Shown piece after piece: positions 9,230-21,096 of a stretch of DNA of 64,000 bases (positions are counted from its first letter, which is position 1; every line of letters starts with the position of its first letter). The notes under the pieces were generated by a model. It did no database searches and had not been told where the DNA came from. It saw nothing but the letters and a program-made list of their open reading frames with translations. This DNA is from Cordilura impudica (Eukaryota; Arthropoda; Insecta; Diptera; Scathophagidae): contig OY821520.1 of assembly GCA_963682025.1 (NCBI GenBank), forward strand, positions 139,714,042 to 139,778,041, in the 5' to 3' direction. The translations under genes and the position numbers were made by a program.

Positions 9230-11503
9230 CCTATTAATCAAGCAAGTCCGAAAACTACAATCACGTGTGATGAAATGGCGACATCGTCATCCTGTGTTCA
9301 AGAAGTGCCTTCACAATTTCATGCATATGATATTGGTCAGTATATTAAGAAAAATATATCCGATGATGTAAAAGAAAAGTTGCTGCGCCATACATGGACT
9401 CCAAACCCCAAACATATGTGTGAGTCACAAATAGGAAAAAATGGCAAAAAACGTTTTTTTCGAATTCAATGGATTGAGAGATTTTCTTGGCTGGCTTATT
9501 CGGCTCATTCCAAAGGAGCTTTTTGCAAGACATGCACTTTATTTTGTAATAAGAGCAAACAAACTCTATGTAAATCATTGGTTATCCAACCGTTTACGAA
9601 CTAGAAGGACGCCATTGAAATATTCAATAAACACGGTACCAACGTATACCATAAAGAGGCTACTAAAGGCCCAACATTTTTTAGAAATCTTTGATAATGT
9701 TAAAAAAAGCGTTGAATTTCAAATTAACAAACAAACAAACGATGTCATGGATGATCAAAAATATAAAATAAAATTAATAATTGAAACAATTCTGTTATGT
9801 GGACGCCAAGATTTGGCATTGCGTGGCTCTAAAGATTATGGAAATTTGTCACTAGAAGAACCGTCAGAAAATGATGGTAATTTTAGAGCGTTATTGCGAT
9901 ACCGATCCGAAGGAGATGAAAGATTAAAAAAAAACATAGCAAATGTTCCGAAAAATGCATCATACTTAAGTCCAATTATCCAAAATAAAATTATAGGAAT
10001 AATAGGCTCACAAATTCAACAAAATATTGTCAATGACATAAATTTCTCTGGATTTTTCTCTTTACTGGCAGATGAACCCACAGACATTACTGGAAGAGAA
10101 CAGCTTACAGTATGCATTCGGTTTTTCAATAAGAAAGCATGCCGAGTAGAGGAGTGTTTCCTTAGCTTCATTCAGCTAAATGAAACAACGGGAAGAGAAA
10201 TTTCATCTTCCGTATTAGCAGAATTAACCAGACTTGCAGCCAACATGTCAAGAAAGTACAATGGCGTACAAGCACATATAAAAAAGTACAGCCTAATGCT
10301 GTATTTGTGCACTGCGCTTCCCATGCTCTTAACCTGTGTCTAAATGCGTCATCGAAAATCGTAGAATCGTAACACGTTAGCAACCTTGTCCGAAATATGC
10401 AATTATTTTCGATGTTCAGCAAAAAGAACCGCAATTTTAACCAACATTTTTGATAAAAGTGGAAAAAATGTTAAACGTTTAAAGTCATATTGTGAGACAC
10501 GTTGGGTGGAACGCCACAATTGCGTAGAATTGTTTTACGAAACGATTCCCGAAATTATAGAAGCCTTGGAGGTCTTGTCAGAAACAGGTAAGATAAAAGT
10601 CTATTTAAATAACTAATATCTTATTGAAAATTATAAAATTTTTAATTCTAGGTTGTAGCAATGGAATTGAGTTTCATAGTAGAATTTGCAAATTTGAATT
10701 CATTATTAGCGTAGGTATATGCAGCTTCATTTTGAATATCACACATAGCTTATCAAAATATTTACAAACTGTCAATATGGACGTTATTAAAGCTTATGAT
10801 CAAATTAATATTGTAAAACAAAAATTGAATAATATGCGAACTAATCCAGATACAGATTTTGAAGCACTTTACGAAGAAAGTTCTGATCTTGGTCAACGTT
10901 TCGGATTTTTTCCAGAACTTCCACGAAGAGTTGGCACTCAAAAATTCAGATCGAATATAGAAACTGCAGATCCTTAACTATATTATAGAGCAACAATGTT
11001 TATCCCCTTCTTGGATGAAATATTATGTAAGTTATCAAACAGACTTTCTGAACACAAAGATATTAAAGAAAGGATCTGTACAATTTGGTTCCGATTCGAG
11101 TTGTTGACCTAAGCCCCAAACATTTCGAAAATATAGTTACGTTTTATCAAAACGATTGAAATGTTTACCAAGAGCGGTGTTGGCAGAAGTTAGTATTTGG
11201 ATAGAATACTGGAAGAATAAAATTTAGAAACCACTGAATCCATTAGAGACTATTGCAATTTGCAACATCGAATTGTATCCCAATATATACATCCTTCTTC
11301 AAATATTAATTACAATTCCTGTAACAACGTCTTCGGCAGAGCGAAGGTTTTCGACGCTTAAAAGAGTTAAATCATATTTAAGAAATCGAATGGAAGAAGA
11401 GAGACGATCTTCACTTGCTCTTATGTCCATTTATAGAAATGAAGTCGATATAGAAGAAGTTATATCTAAGTTTTTTTCAAAAACCCGAAGAAATACCATA
11501 TGA
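9230..11503 (+). pseudogene. hAT-superfamily transposase gene, decayed
   Basis: Homology runs through several frames. At 9275-9604 there is a TTF/BED-like zinc-binding region (CKTCTLFC). At 9441-10343 follows the catalytic region, with FSLLADEPTDITGREQLTVCIRFF carrying an early catalytic Asp in its usual context. RLKSYCETRWVERHNC lies at about 10480. A GT-AG intron of 64 nt fits at 10588-10651 and restores the frame (ETG then CSNG). At 11273-11503 is the C-terminal hAT dimerisation domain, with SAERRFSTLKRVKSYLRNRM. Frame changes near 9600 and 10345 and stops between 10975 and 11270 show that the gene is dead. No hAT terminal repeats were found. It resembles the ZMYM/THAP12-like branch. Confidence 0.85.
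10588..10651 (+). other. Intron in the decayed hAT gene
   Basis: Begins GTAAGA and ends TTCTAG. Removing it joins the ETG and CSNGIEFHSR coding segments in frame. Confidence 0.7.
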
Positions 11504-11673
11504 GAATTTTTGTCTCTGTGTTTTAGTGTCGCCAAAATTTTTGAAAAAAAATTTACAAAATAACCAAATACAATTCTAAATGGATATTTAAATTCAGGGG
11601 AATATTTTACATTTACTTTTTAAGTAAATTGCATTTTTACCAAATATTCTTATCCATCCTAATGTGTATATAC

Positions 11674-14491
11674 GGGGGTTTCATGTCAAGTGCACCAACT
11701 TTTGAAACCGATGTCTTCCGATCAGGATGAAATTTGCACCAAGGTTAGTCCTATTGGATAGTAGTTTAGACACAATTTTTCAATAAGATCGGTCCAGATC
11801 TCTCTGAGTTAGAGGGGTTCAAAATTTGACATTTTGGCCAAACAGGTGTTTTTTCTCATCCATGTAACTTATTACCTATTGTTCTTAGAAAATTTCCTCC
11901 CAAATAGTTTAAATAGTTTCTTGTTTAAATAGTTATTTCTTCAATATTTCGGAAAAAAATACTTAAAAAAAAAAAAAAATTTTAGACTTTTTTTTTTTTG
12001 CTAAATTCAAGCATTTTTTGCCTTTATTTTCAAAAAGGGCATTTTTTTTTTTTTTCATAAGAAAGCTTAGGATTTTTCCTTTAAGAGCTTTTTGGTCGCT
12101 TAGTGGAATGGGAGTGGGATATCTATCAAAATAAATGTTTTGTAACTCTAGACAACGGTTTTTTAATTTTTCACAAATGCACTATTTTGAATTTTTTCCT
12201 ATTTGTGTGAAAAACCTTACAAATAAAACTTATACTGAGAAACTCGACAAATTAACCTTTCCGAAGGTATGTAACATACCTTCATAACATAGCAGAAGAG
12301 AATGGTTATCTGTAACCTGAAAGAGTTATTTGCAACATTTCAATCTGAACACGAGGATGTTAGAATTGGCTTCACGAAATTAACCCAAATGAGGCCAAAA
12401 AATTGCGTTTTGGCAGAAAGCAGCGGAACTCACACAGTATGCGTTTGCATTAACCATGAAAATGTTAAACTGATATTGAAGGAAATCAACTTAAAGTATT
12501 TAACAGATGATTCGGCAGAAGATTTACACGATTACCGCGATTGCCATAAATTGACTATGTGTCCTAATGCAACAACTTCTTGCCACTAAGGTGAATGTAC
12601 CAATTGCCCGAAAACCACATTCATCAAAGAAAATTTAATCAACTCTTTAGATCAAGAATATATAGAGGAGGTCAAATTTGATTCTTGGATTCAGACTGAC
12701 AGATACACATTGAAAACAATCATTTTAAATGTGGATGATTTTGGGAAGAAATGTGTACAGGATTGCTAAACTTGAGAAACCATGACTTTCAAGGATTTGA
12801 ACATAAATTCGAAGTCTGGTGAATTCGTTATTTCATATGATTTCGCAGAAAACTATAAATATGTTCTTCAGGATGCCATACAAGCATTCCACTTCAATAA
12901 CGACCACGCAACTATATTCACAGTAGTTATTTACTACATGAAAGATGAAAAACTGGAACACAAAAGTATGGCAATCATATCCGACGATTTAAAACATGAT
13001 ATCGTTGCAGTTTATGAGTACCAGAAGATAATACTAAAATATCTGAAATCTAAAATTACAGTAAAGAAGGTATACTACGTTTCCGACGGAGCTCGTCAAC
13101 ATTTTAAAAACAAAAGTAGCTTGGCAAATCTTATGGCCCATGAAAAAGATTTTGGAATGCCAGCAGAGTGGCATTTTCATCCTACTGCTCATGGTAAAGG
13201 AGCATGTGATGGTATTGCAGTAAACTTTAAAAGAAATGCAGCGAAGTATAGTCTCCAGTGCTCTCATCAAGATCGCATCTTAGATGCGACTGCTTTATTC
13301 CATTGGGCAAAGAGTTATTGTAAAGAAACTAAAATAGTTTTTAGTAGCAAAGAGGATCATCAGGAAACATTGAAAACACTGAAGAGCAGATTCGATACTG
13401 CGGTAACAATCGATGGCACCGCTCAATACCTTGCTTTTATACCGCTTGTCGATGGAAGACTCAAGTTGAAAAAGTTTTCTGCCTCTTTTCAATGCGATTT
13501 CTTTCCAAAGACAACAAATAAACCAGCAGCGAAATCAACAGCTGAACCTAGTAACGCCAAGAAAGGATTGACAAAAAAACGCAGTAAATAAAGGCGACAA
13601 AAAAGCTGGATGAAAGACTGGGTATTTAAAAATTTACAAGACTTAGATACTTCATCAGCTACAATAAATTAAGTATAAAAATAGTTATGATATAAATGGA
13701 TCTAATGCAATTAAGATTAAATTTTAATAAATTATTTATCTTTTTATTTTTAATATTATTATTATTATTATACATTAATTTAATTATTATTAAAAATAAA
13801 TAAAAAATAATCTTTCAAGATTTCTATAGAAAAAAAAGCGATTTTTTTCATGAGGTTAACATATTCTGGGTATTACAGTATCGAGGGTATAAAATTTTAG
13901 TTAGGTATGTTATATACCTTCGGAAAGTTTAGTTTGTCTAGTTTCTCAGTATAAGTTTTATTTGTAAGGTTTTAGACATAAATAGGAAAAAATTCAAAAT
14001 AGTGCATTTGTGAAAAATTGAATAATCGTTGTCTTGAGTTACAAACCATTTATTTTGATAGATATCCCACTCCCATCCCACTAAGCGACCAAAAATCTCT
14101 TAAAGGAAAAATCCTAAGCTTTCTTATGAAAAAAAAAAAAAATGCCCTTTTTGAAAATAAAGGCAAAAAATGCTTTAATTTAGCAAAAAAAAAAGTCTAC
14201 AAATTTTTTTTTTTTAAGTATTTTTTTCCGAAATATTGAAGAAATAGCTATCTAAACTCTTTGGGAGAAAATTTTCTAAGAACAATAGATAATAAGTTAC
14301 ATGGATGAGAAAAAACACCTGTTTGGCCAAAATGTCAAATTTTGAGCCTCTCTAACTCAGAGAGATCTGGACCGATCTTGTTGAAAAATTGTGTCTAAAC
14401 TACTATCCAATAGGACTAACCTTGGTGCAAATTTCATCCCGATCGGAAGACATCGGTTTCAAAAGTTGGTGCACTTGACATGAAATCCCCC
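11674..14491 (+). mobile_element. DNA transposon with ~600-bp terminal inverted repeats
   Basis: The ends are GGGGGTTTCATGTCAAGTGC and its inverse GCACTTGACATGAAATCCCCC. The inverted repeats span about 11674-12283 and 13901-14491 and are highly similar, with AAGGTATGTWACATACC palindromes at their inner edges. Flanks are TA-rich, so the target duplication cannot be fixed. One gene lies between the repeats. The family is not one I can name. Confidence 0.85.
12302..13591 (+). pseudogene. Transposase-like protein with DDD arrangement, three in-frame stops
   Basis: One reading frame runs through 12302-13591 with stops at about 12587, 12766 and 12772. The part before the first stop ends near a Cys-rich GECTNCP segment. 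The intact 269-codon C-terminal part shows SYDFAENY (Asp 20), YVSDGA (Asp 101) and EWHFHPTAHGKGACDG (Asp 142). The 40-residue gap between the last two fits a DDE/DDD nuclease fold. The protein ends in a Lys-rich tail. Similar unnamed proteins with HGKG(A)CDG motifs occur in many animals. Its position between long inverted repeats makes it the likely transposase. It is inactive as it stands. Confidence 0.7.
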
Positions 14492-14689
14492 ATATATATA
14501 TATATTTATTTTTTGCTATAAAATTATTAATTTATTAATAAAATGAACTAATCTCGTAATTTCAGCTTTAAAATGTAGTATTTTTATTAAATTTTCGAAA
14601 AGCATTTGTGTGCATATAAATTTGTTTTGTATATTATAAGTTATATACTTAAAAAAATTTTTGGGCCCCCTTTTCAAAATCCTGTATAC

Positions 14690-15005
14690 ATCGCTGCGTG
14701 GGGCAACCCCATTCCCCATTATTCAATTGATCTGAAACTTGCCCATTGTTTTGTTGTGACTATAGATTAATTTTGGGGTAGTCATGCACTGTCACGTATA
14801 GTCACGCACAGCCACGGAGTGATTTAAAACACATTTCCTCTTATCCGATCGAACTGAAACTTGGTCGATAGACTTGCTGTGACCACAGATTAATTTTAAA
14901 ATAGTCATGCAAAGTCACGCACAGTTACGGAGATATTCAAAGCTCATATGCATAGGAAAGAAAGAGTTTTTAATAAGAACTTTATTTTTATGGGTTAGCT
15001 TATTT
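14690..15005 (-). repeat. CGTGACT minisatellite element, reverse copy
   Basis: About two reverse-strand units with the same AGTCACGCACAG...CCACGGAGTGATTT and TCCGATCGAACTGAAACTTGG phrases as 4305-4925, followed by the same AAGAACTTTATTTTTATGGGTTAG flank. Confidence 0.8.
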
Positions 15006-16841
15006 ACCATAAAACATAATATTAAAAACAAAATTTTATACTATTTAGTACAAAATTCCAATTAATTATGAAATATCGCATGTAAAGAGTGATATCGCGC
15101 AATAATGTCCTTGTCTAATTAAATGTCAGCAAAACCAAATACAACATGAACATGCAACACCTTGGCATATGCATTTCATTTAATTTTTATATTCTTATTT
15201 AATGCATTTACTAGATGTAAATATGTAGTACTAATCTGTATGGTTTTTGTTTTTGTATTTCAAAACTTTTCAAAACGATAATTGTATTCTAATACTCGTC
15301 CATTCGAAATATACTTATATCCATACACACAATACTCTTTGAATATTGAATATACACATACATACATATGTATATAAATATTTGAAACTATGGTAATTAT
15401 AGTTTAAAACATGCAATTTGTAAATTAACAGTAATGTGTTGTTAGTGTTAAGTTGTGTTTGTTTGTTGTTTGATGCATAAATTTAGAAAGCAGCGTTAAT
15501 TAAAAAGTTTTTATATACATGCATATTGAAATTATTTTATTTTTACACTAATTTTACTTTCGAAAATCTTTTTATTGGTCATGTACAGCATAGGTTGAAC
15601 ATTTTTTTTAAACTTCATCACCGTTTACCAATTTTTTTTATGCTTTTAAAGTTTTTCTTTTAAGTTCAGCATAAGTACGAGTAACATAAAAAAAAAAAAA
15701 ACGAAAAAAGTTCTATATAACAACTAATAGAAAAAGTAATAAAATCTTAAAAAATGGCGTTTTTGTTGCAAAAGTGGTAGCAGAAGTAGTTAGTAGTAGT
15801 AATATTGTTGTGCAATAAACATACACCTTTTCGCTTTACAAGATCTACAGCACACCACCCTACAAATGATTGTTATTGTTAAGTGTTGAGAAAGACCTCG
15901 TTTTATTTTACTGACTTCCAGGTCGATTTCTTTCAAGTGCTAGTTGTAAACCATAACTAACTCTCTGGATGGCCTGATTTTTTATGAAAATTAAATAATT
16001 TCACTATAGAATGCAATGACAACAATTCAAACACATCTTTTTCAATAGAATTGACCCAAATCTCTATATTAAATACCTTCGATGTGGACGTTGTAGTGTT
16101 AAACTGGTTCGACTTCAATATATATATAAACGTTTTTGTTGTTTTTATTCCTTTATTTTTCTTTAGAAACTGTTTTCCTTAAAAGCCAAAAAGTACTTAA
16201 ATATTGCAAACTGTAACTTCATTCTTACATGAATATATATATATATATACATATATAAATATTATACATACCTACATTCCCTACGATTTCCTATGTATTT
16301 TGACTTTACTCTTTTATGCTTTCTGCCTTTTCATATTTAGTTTATATTCAAACATATGTTTTGCAACAAAAAGCCTGAAAGTTTTTTTTTTTAATATTCA
16401 GTGTTTCTAAAGATATGGCTGTTTTTCTCTAGAAGTATAGCACAAGTTTAGCTGTATTTAAGCATAACATTTTAAAAGATCTTAAATTTTGAGATAAATA
16501 TTTTTAGGATTATTAGAGTCATTGAAGTCAGCAAAGGTTCTCTATCTTAACACTAAAAACTGAAAAGATTAATTATAAGGATGTGTGAATATAAATCCTG
16601 AAACTCTTTTATGTAGCTTATATAAAAAAGTAGCTTAAGTGCTTGTGATACCCATTAAATTATCAGTGGATTTTATACTGAGTTCACTTAAACAAATATC
16701 GTTGCTCTAAATATATTATTGTTTTAAAACTTAAAATACAGGTTAGATTGCTAAGGAAAGTCGGAAATGATACAAATCACAACTGACACATGTGTATTAA
16801 TCAAACAATTACTTTTATATTTTGAAGCCCTATTATCTTAG
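15006..16841. other. AT-rich stretch, nothing recognised
   Basis: Long A/T runs, a TA-rich tract at about 16232-16260 and TGG/AGT trinucleotide imperfections at about 15775-15815. No open frame has a recognisable motif. Confidence 0.55.
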
Positions 16842-17215
16842 CTAGCAGATTCCAGCGCTCGAAATTCGAGTGCAATTTCTAGGCAGCTTTATTTTTCGAC
16901 TTAGCCAATTCACAAAGCAACACTTTTTTGGTTTATTAATATTGTGAATGAAGAAAACAAACTCATTAACAAACACATTAACAAATTTAATAAGCACACA
17001 CATAGCATATGTATAATTTTATGTATGTGTTAGTAGCAACTTTAAATGCAATTTACTCAAAATAAAGGAAAAAATTTAAAAATCTGTAAATCTGGTGAAC
17101 AGCTAAAAAGAGATACCTTTCAAATAATATACGCTTGGCCAAAATCGGGATAAAATGGTAGAACAAAACATCGGTAACAAGAAATCGCCTAGCTTATTAA
17201 TATTATATATACTAG
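16842..17215 (-). mobile_element. Non-autonomous Helitron, copy C
   Basis: Reverse copy: CTAGCAGATTCCAGCGCTCG at the left is the 3' end with its palindrome, and the right side has AAATCGCCTAGCTTATTAATATTATA. A start of TCTAGTATAT on the minus strand at 17215 is plausible. Confidence 0.8.
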
Positions 17216-17574
17216 ATGTTGCCCTGTGTGCTTCGCTACCCATTTCCTACCCCCCTCCGCATTGTTATGGAAGGGTTCATGCAAGCTCCCAAGGCTCTCA
17301 CTGTTACAGTACTTCAGATATATGACATTTAATATTTACTTTGTATGTGGGTGCCACGCCCCTTTGGCCTATCCCGCCCTTTTTTTGTCTGACTACTCAC
17401 GTTAATAAGACAAAGCTGTCTGTCATAGTACTCGAAATATATGATGTTGAGTAATTACTTTGTGTGGGAGGTATCACGCCCACTTATACGATACCGCCCA
17501 CTTACCGCTACTTACATTAAGAATGGGTGACCTCACATAAGTTTCCATAGCTGTCGCTATCATAGTACTCAATA
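17216..17574. repeat. CACGCC-type interspersed repeat, part before the nested Helitron
   Basis: Two successive units of about 110-120 bp, each with TACTTTGTnTGnGnGGT..CACGCCC, then TATCCCGCCC or GATACCGCCC. It starts with GTTGCCCTGTGTGCTTCGCTACCC. The sequence resumes after 25887, so the 17575-25887 Helitron inserted into it. Confidence 0.55.
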
Positions 17575-18166
17575 TCTATATATATAAAATTCATTTTCTG
17601 TTTGTTTGCTTGTTTGTTTGTTTGTTCGTTTGACCGCTATACAAATTTTTATTTTTCAACTCTCCAAAAATTGGTACACACGATCTCTGTACCCCAGGAA
17701 AATTCGCCATATGATTCTAATCGACCACGCCGGTTCGGGGTGGGGACGTGGACGCGACGCGACGCGGTCGAGGAACAGAGCTTAGCTAAAATATGGGAAT
17801 GATCTGAAAAATATAATTTGGCAATTACAATAAGTTGAGAACAACTGCGCGGCAGCACTGGTGTGGCTACCAAACGCGCGGAAGCTGCTCGTGCGCGTAT
17901 CTACCTGTTGATCAAAATAAGCCAAACATATGTATACTATAAGCAGTTGCTTAAAACAACCTTGCGGCACAATTTTAAACGTCGCATTCATTTTCCATTT
18001 TTGAAACTTCTATAAATTTGACGTCTCTGCTCAATGGTGATTATTTGTTGAATGAATAAATTCAATTTTTAAAACTTCTGATTCCATTATATTCGATGTT
18101 TACAAAATAAATAAACTTATTTTTGAAGTATTTTTGCAGTAGCGTCTTAAAAAAAAACTTATAAAT
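17575..18166 (+). mobile_element. Helitron G, 5' part (split by an LTR retrotransposon)
   Basis: It starts TCTATATATATAAAATTC after an A at 17574. A (TTTG)n tract follows, then a block with GC-rich GACGCGACGCGACGCGGTC. The 3' part is at 25639-25887, ending in a CCCGGGCAAGACCGGG hairpin and CTAG before T. No Rep/helicase gene is visible, so it is non-autonomous. Confidence 0.75.
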
Positions 18167-18565
18167 TGTAGCGTGATTCTATTCAAATAGTGAACGATGA
18201 CTTCAGTTAGTCACTAAATAAATTCATCGACCAAAATACAATTTAGTCCGAACATTTGCTGATGCGACAATTTACATTAAAGTCAATGCCCGTATTTTAT
18301 ATACGGAAGTGTTTATGTTTAAACAATTGTCGCTATAGCAAATGTATTGCGAAATACATAATCACGCCATACCTCACATGTATGTACATATGTATATTTT
18401 GTTTATACAGGTATTTTTCATACGATTAAAAATTGTAAAATTAATAATAAAAGAAAGAAGTATGAACAATAAAGCATTCATTAATAATTGTTGATTTGAA
18501 CATAAAACAAACTAGTTTTATTTTTAATTTCTAGAATTGAAATATAAATTAGATATTCTTTATAT
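18167..18565 (+). repeat. 5' LTR
   Basis: 399 bp, TGTAGCGTG...TCTTTATA. Matches the 3' LTR except for one extra A near 18540. The AATAAA at about 18470 is a candidate polyadenylation signal. Confidence 0.93.
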
Positions 18566-18582
18566 GGCGATCCTGCCAGGAG
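18566..18582 (+). promoter_or_regulatory. Primer-binding site
   Basis: TGGCGATCCTGCCAGGA follows the 5' LTR directly. The TGG start fits the complement of a tRNA CCA end. I do not assign the tRNA. Confidence 0.7.
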
Positions 18583-18618
18583 CACGTCATGGGAACAGGA
18601 CCCTTGTGACGTGCTCCC
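18580..18618 (+). promoter_or_regulatory. Strong hairpin in the retrotransposon leader
   Basis: GGAGCACGTCA (18580-18590) pairs perfectly with TGACGTGCTCC (18608-18618), and GGG/CCC inside extends the stem around an AACAGGA loop. Its position directly after the primer site suggests a dimerisation or packaging element; that role is inference. Confidence 0.6.
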
Positions 18619-18819
18619 GTAAATTCTCTATAAATGTGTGAAAAAAAAGGAAACAGGTGTGGCCAAAACATCGGCCAAGCAGTAACAAAATAAGTAATAT
18701 CAGCGGCAGTTTAATCATTATCTACCAACAACAACCATATCAAATTCAATGGCGATAAAGGCTGTCACACTTATCCTGCAACCACAACATCGGCCACAAC
18801 TATGCCACCTCCCTTTTTA

Positions 18820-19225
18820 TATAAAGAAAAAATATTCGTAATTATCTTATGTTAAATTAAAACGCCTCTTATCGGTTTGGTGTCAATCTATTAATTGATT
18901 TCTTTATTATTTTTGTGTCTTCTTTTTATTATTCATTTTTCATAATTGTATATTGTAATTGTATATAGAAAAATGCCTGTGTAAACAAAACATAAATAGC
19001 ATACAATGAAACAGGTGAGGTATAATGTGATTATGTGTTTTGCAATACATTTGCTGTATCGACAATTGGTTAAACGTAAACACTTCCGTATATAAAATAC
19101 GGGCATTGACTTTAATGTAAATTGTCGCATCAGCAAATGTTCGGACTAAATTGTATTTTGATCGATGAATTTATTTAGTGACTAAAAGAAGTCATCGTTC
19201 ACTATATGTACAAAATCACATTACA
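18820..19225 (-). repeat. Inverted, diverged LTR
   Basis: Begins TGTAATGTGATT on the minus strand and ends TTCTTTATA. It shares a nearly identical central block with the outer LTRs (CGAACATTTGCTGATGCGAC through TTTATATACGGAAGTGTTTA), while its 3' third is largely different. Confidence 0.85.
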
Positions 19226-19807
19226 CCTCCCTTTTTAAATTGAATGATCTTGACATTCTGTTTAATAAATTACATGTATATGGTTAATATTCATTATTAA
19301 AAAAAATTCAAGTTAATTTAGTTTTGTTTAAAGTTATAGTTTACGATATTTTTATTTAAAATTGTGCAGTTTTAAATTTTCATATTATATTTTGTTTTTC
19401 AAATTAAAGTTATAATAATTTAGTAATTGATGCACATGTATATACTCGTACATATTTGAGTTTATTAATTATAATTAAATATTTTATTTAGAAAATAATT
19501 TTATCTTACTTTTAATCAAATTGATTTTGGATAGAAAAAATAAAATTATTAAAAATTATATTTATTTTATTTAAAATATTTTATATAAATTTTGTTAAAC
19601 ATTATTATTATTTATATTTATAAAATTCTCGTATATATAAAAAAATGTTATGGTAATAGTTTATTAAATAATACGTATATATGTGAGTTTATTAATTATT
19701 TGGAGATTTTATTTTGTGTTCAATAAGATTCTGGGGACAGTTAGAAATGATTAGATATGACTTTTTTTTTTTTCTTTTTTTTTTTTTTTCTTCTTTTTTT
19801 TTTCTTT

Positions 19808-20401
19808 TTAGAAATATATTTTTAATCTGTTTTTGTGTACTAATTGTTTTTTGTTGTCCCTTTGTGATCGTATTATTATATTTCCCTTATTTTCTAAACT
19901 TTCTACTGTATAAGGTCCTATATATTTACTTTCTAGTTTGTGTCCTGTTTCTTTTCTAAGTAATACCTTATCTCCTATTTTTATATCTAATTCCTTTATA
20001 TTCTTATCATAATAACTCTTATTGTTTTGCTTATTCCTAATGAGTTTATCTCTAGCTCTCTTACGTGCTACTTCTAACCTATATTTTATTTCCTTACTAT
20101 AGTCTTCTATATTATATATAGGATCTATTCTATCTTTGTTGTTAAGTCTATTGAATCCATATGGGATTTTTCCGAACACTAATTCAAATGGACAGTATCC
20201 GTGGGCCTCTGAAGGTGTTGTGTTAAAACAGTACGTAAAGTACTTTAGCCATTCATCCCAATCATCTCTTTCAACAGATATGTAGGAACGTACATATTCG
20301 TTGAAAGTTCTATGGCTTCTTTCCACCGTTCCTAGCGTCTGATGGTGGTGTGCCGTAGAAGTTACCTTCTTAATCTTCATGTATTTGCATATCTCATTCA
20401 A
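19808..20401 (-). pseudogene. Integrase C-terminal part, inverted
   Basis: About 197 codons are open. It begins just before the third catalytic region with NEICKYMKIKKVTSTAHHHQ, followed by GTVERSHRTFNEYVRSY, where the Glu of the DDE triad lies (VER). The C-terminal domain has KIGDKVLLRKETGHKLESKY and a GPY motif (IGPYTVESL), both standard for Ty3/gypsy integrases. The first two catalytic Asp residues and the zinc-binding N-terminus are missing, because the segment is cut at about 20415. It lies antisense to gag and could not make a working integrase. Confidence 0.88.
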
Positions 20402-20598
20402 AATACTGTTCCTGTATTCTTACTTGATAATACTAATTATAATTACATCAGCACAATTGGTTACGATCTTATATCAATTACATAAAAAGTCACTAAAGAA
20501 AAACTATTTCAGAAACGCTTCAATAGCTAACAATTTAGACAAAATATAATTATGTCAGGAAAGTAGAAAGAATAATATACACACATACATTATTTAAT

Positions 20599-21096
20599 AT
20601 GGATCAGGATAAATCTGGGCCGAAAAAACTAACAATATCGGAATATAGAAAAAGACAACCTGAGTATAGAAAATTACTTAAAGCAGAGGACAAACTGACA
20701 ACTATTCCAAAAATAGGTTTTCCGACTATAAAGAAAATTATTAACAGCATAGGCTCAAACAAAGAACTAAATGAACATAGAGAAGACACCTTTTGTGAGG
20801 ATATACCCCGAGACTTTATAGATATCAACATAAGTAGTCCGATAATTAAAGTTGCTAAGGATTCAACTGCGGACAAAATTACACCTATAGCAGAGGACGC
20901 GAAAATTAGAAAAAAGGAAAATAAAAGAGGGGGTATTATAAAACGCATGAGAGGCGAATCGAAGAACCTGAGGCGACAAATTGATTTACTCAAAGTGGGA
21001 ACTCCTGAATACGCAAAAGTACAGGAAGAACACCTATTACTTAATATAAAATTGAAAACTATTAAGGAGATAAGAAAGAGTAAAGAAAATGCCTAG
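20599..21096 (+). CDS. Small ORF 1 upstream of gag, unknown function
   Basis: 165 residues, strongly basic in the C-terminal half (KKENKRGGIIKRMRGE) and probably helical from about residue 115 on. I recognise no family. It begins shortly after the inverted fragment and its stop overlaps the start of the next ORF (ATG at 21089). The frame stays open although the AT-rich neighbourhood is full of stops, and its codon pattern looks like that of gag, so it may be a real accessory protein or a displaced N-terminal part of Gag. Translation from the genomic RNA would need reinitiation or leaky scanning. Confidence 0.5.
   Translation: MDQDKSGPKKLTISEYRKRQPEYRKLLKAEDKLTTIPKIGFPTIKKIINSIGSNKELNEHREDTFCEDIPRDFIDINISSPIIKVAKDSTADKITPIAEDAKIRKKENKRGGIIKRMRGESKNLRRQIDLLKVGTPEYAKVQEEHLLLNIKLKTIKEIRKSKENA

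Larger units (their letters stand above)
18802..20415 (-). mobile_element. Inverted fragment of a related LTR element inside the leader
   Basis: Read on the minus strand it holds the end of integrase (20415-19808), an AT-rich 3' region, a polypurine tract (19236-19226), and a whole LTR (19225-18820) clearly diverged from the outer LTRs. It is followed by AAAAAGGGAGGTGGCATAG, which also occurs in the forward strand at about 24764-24783. The diverged LTR shows that it came from another subfamily member, not from simple inversion of this copy. Confidence 0.8.

Noticed and set aside
12302..12589. Separate short gene before the 269-codon frame in the long-TIR element
   Set aside because: It is in the same frame as the downstream part and joined by homology across stops, so one broken gene explains both.
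17602..17991. Open frames on both strands in the GC-richer part of Helitron G
   Set aside because: They overlap each other within a non-autonomous Helitron; open frames are expected in a local GC-rich patch.
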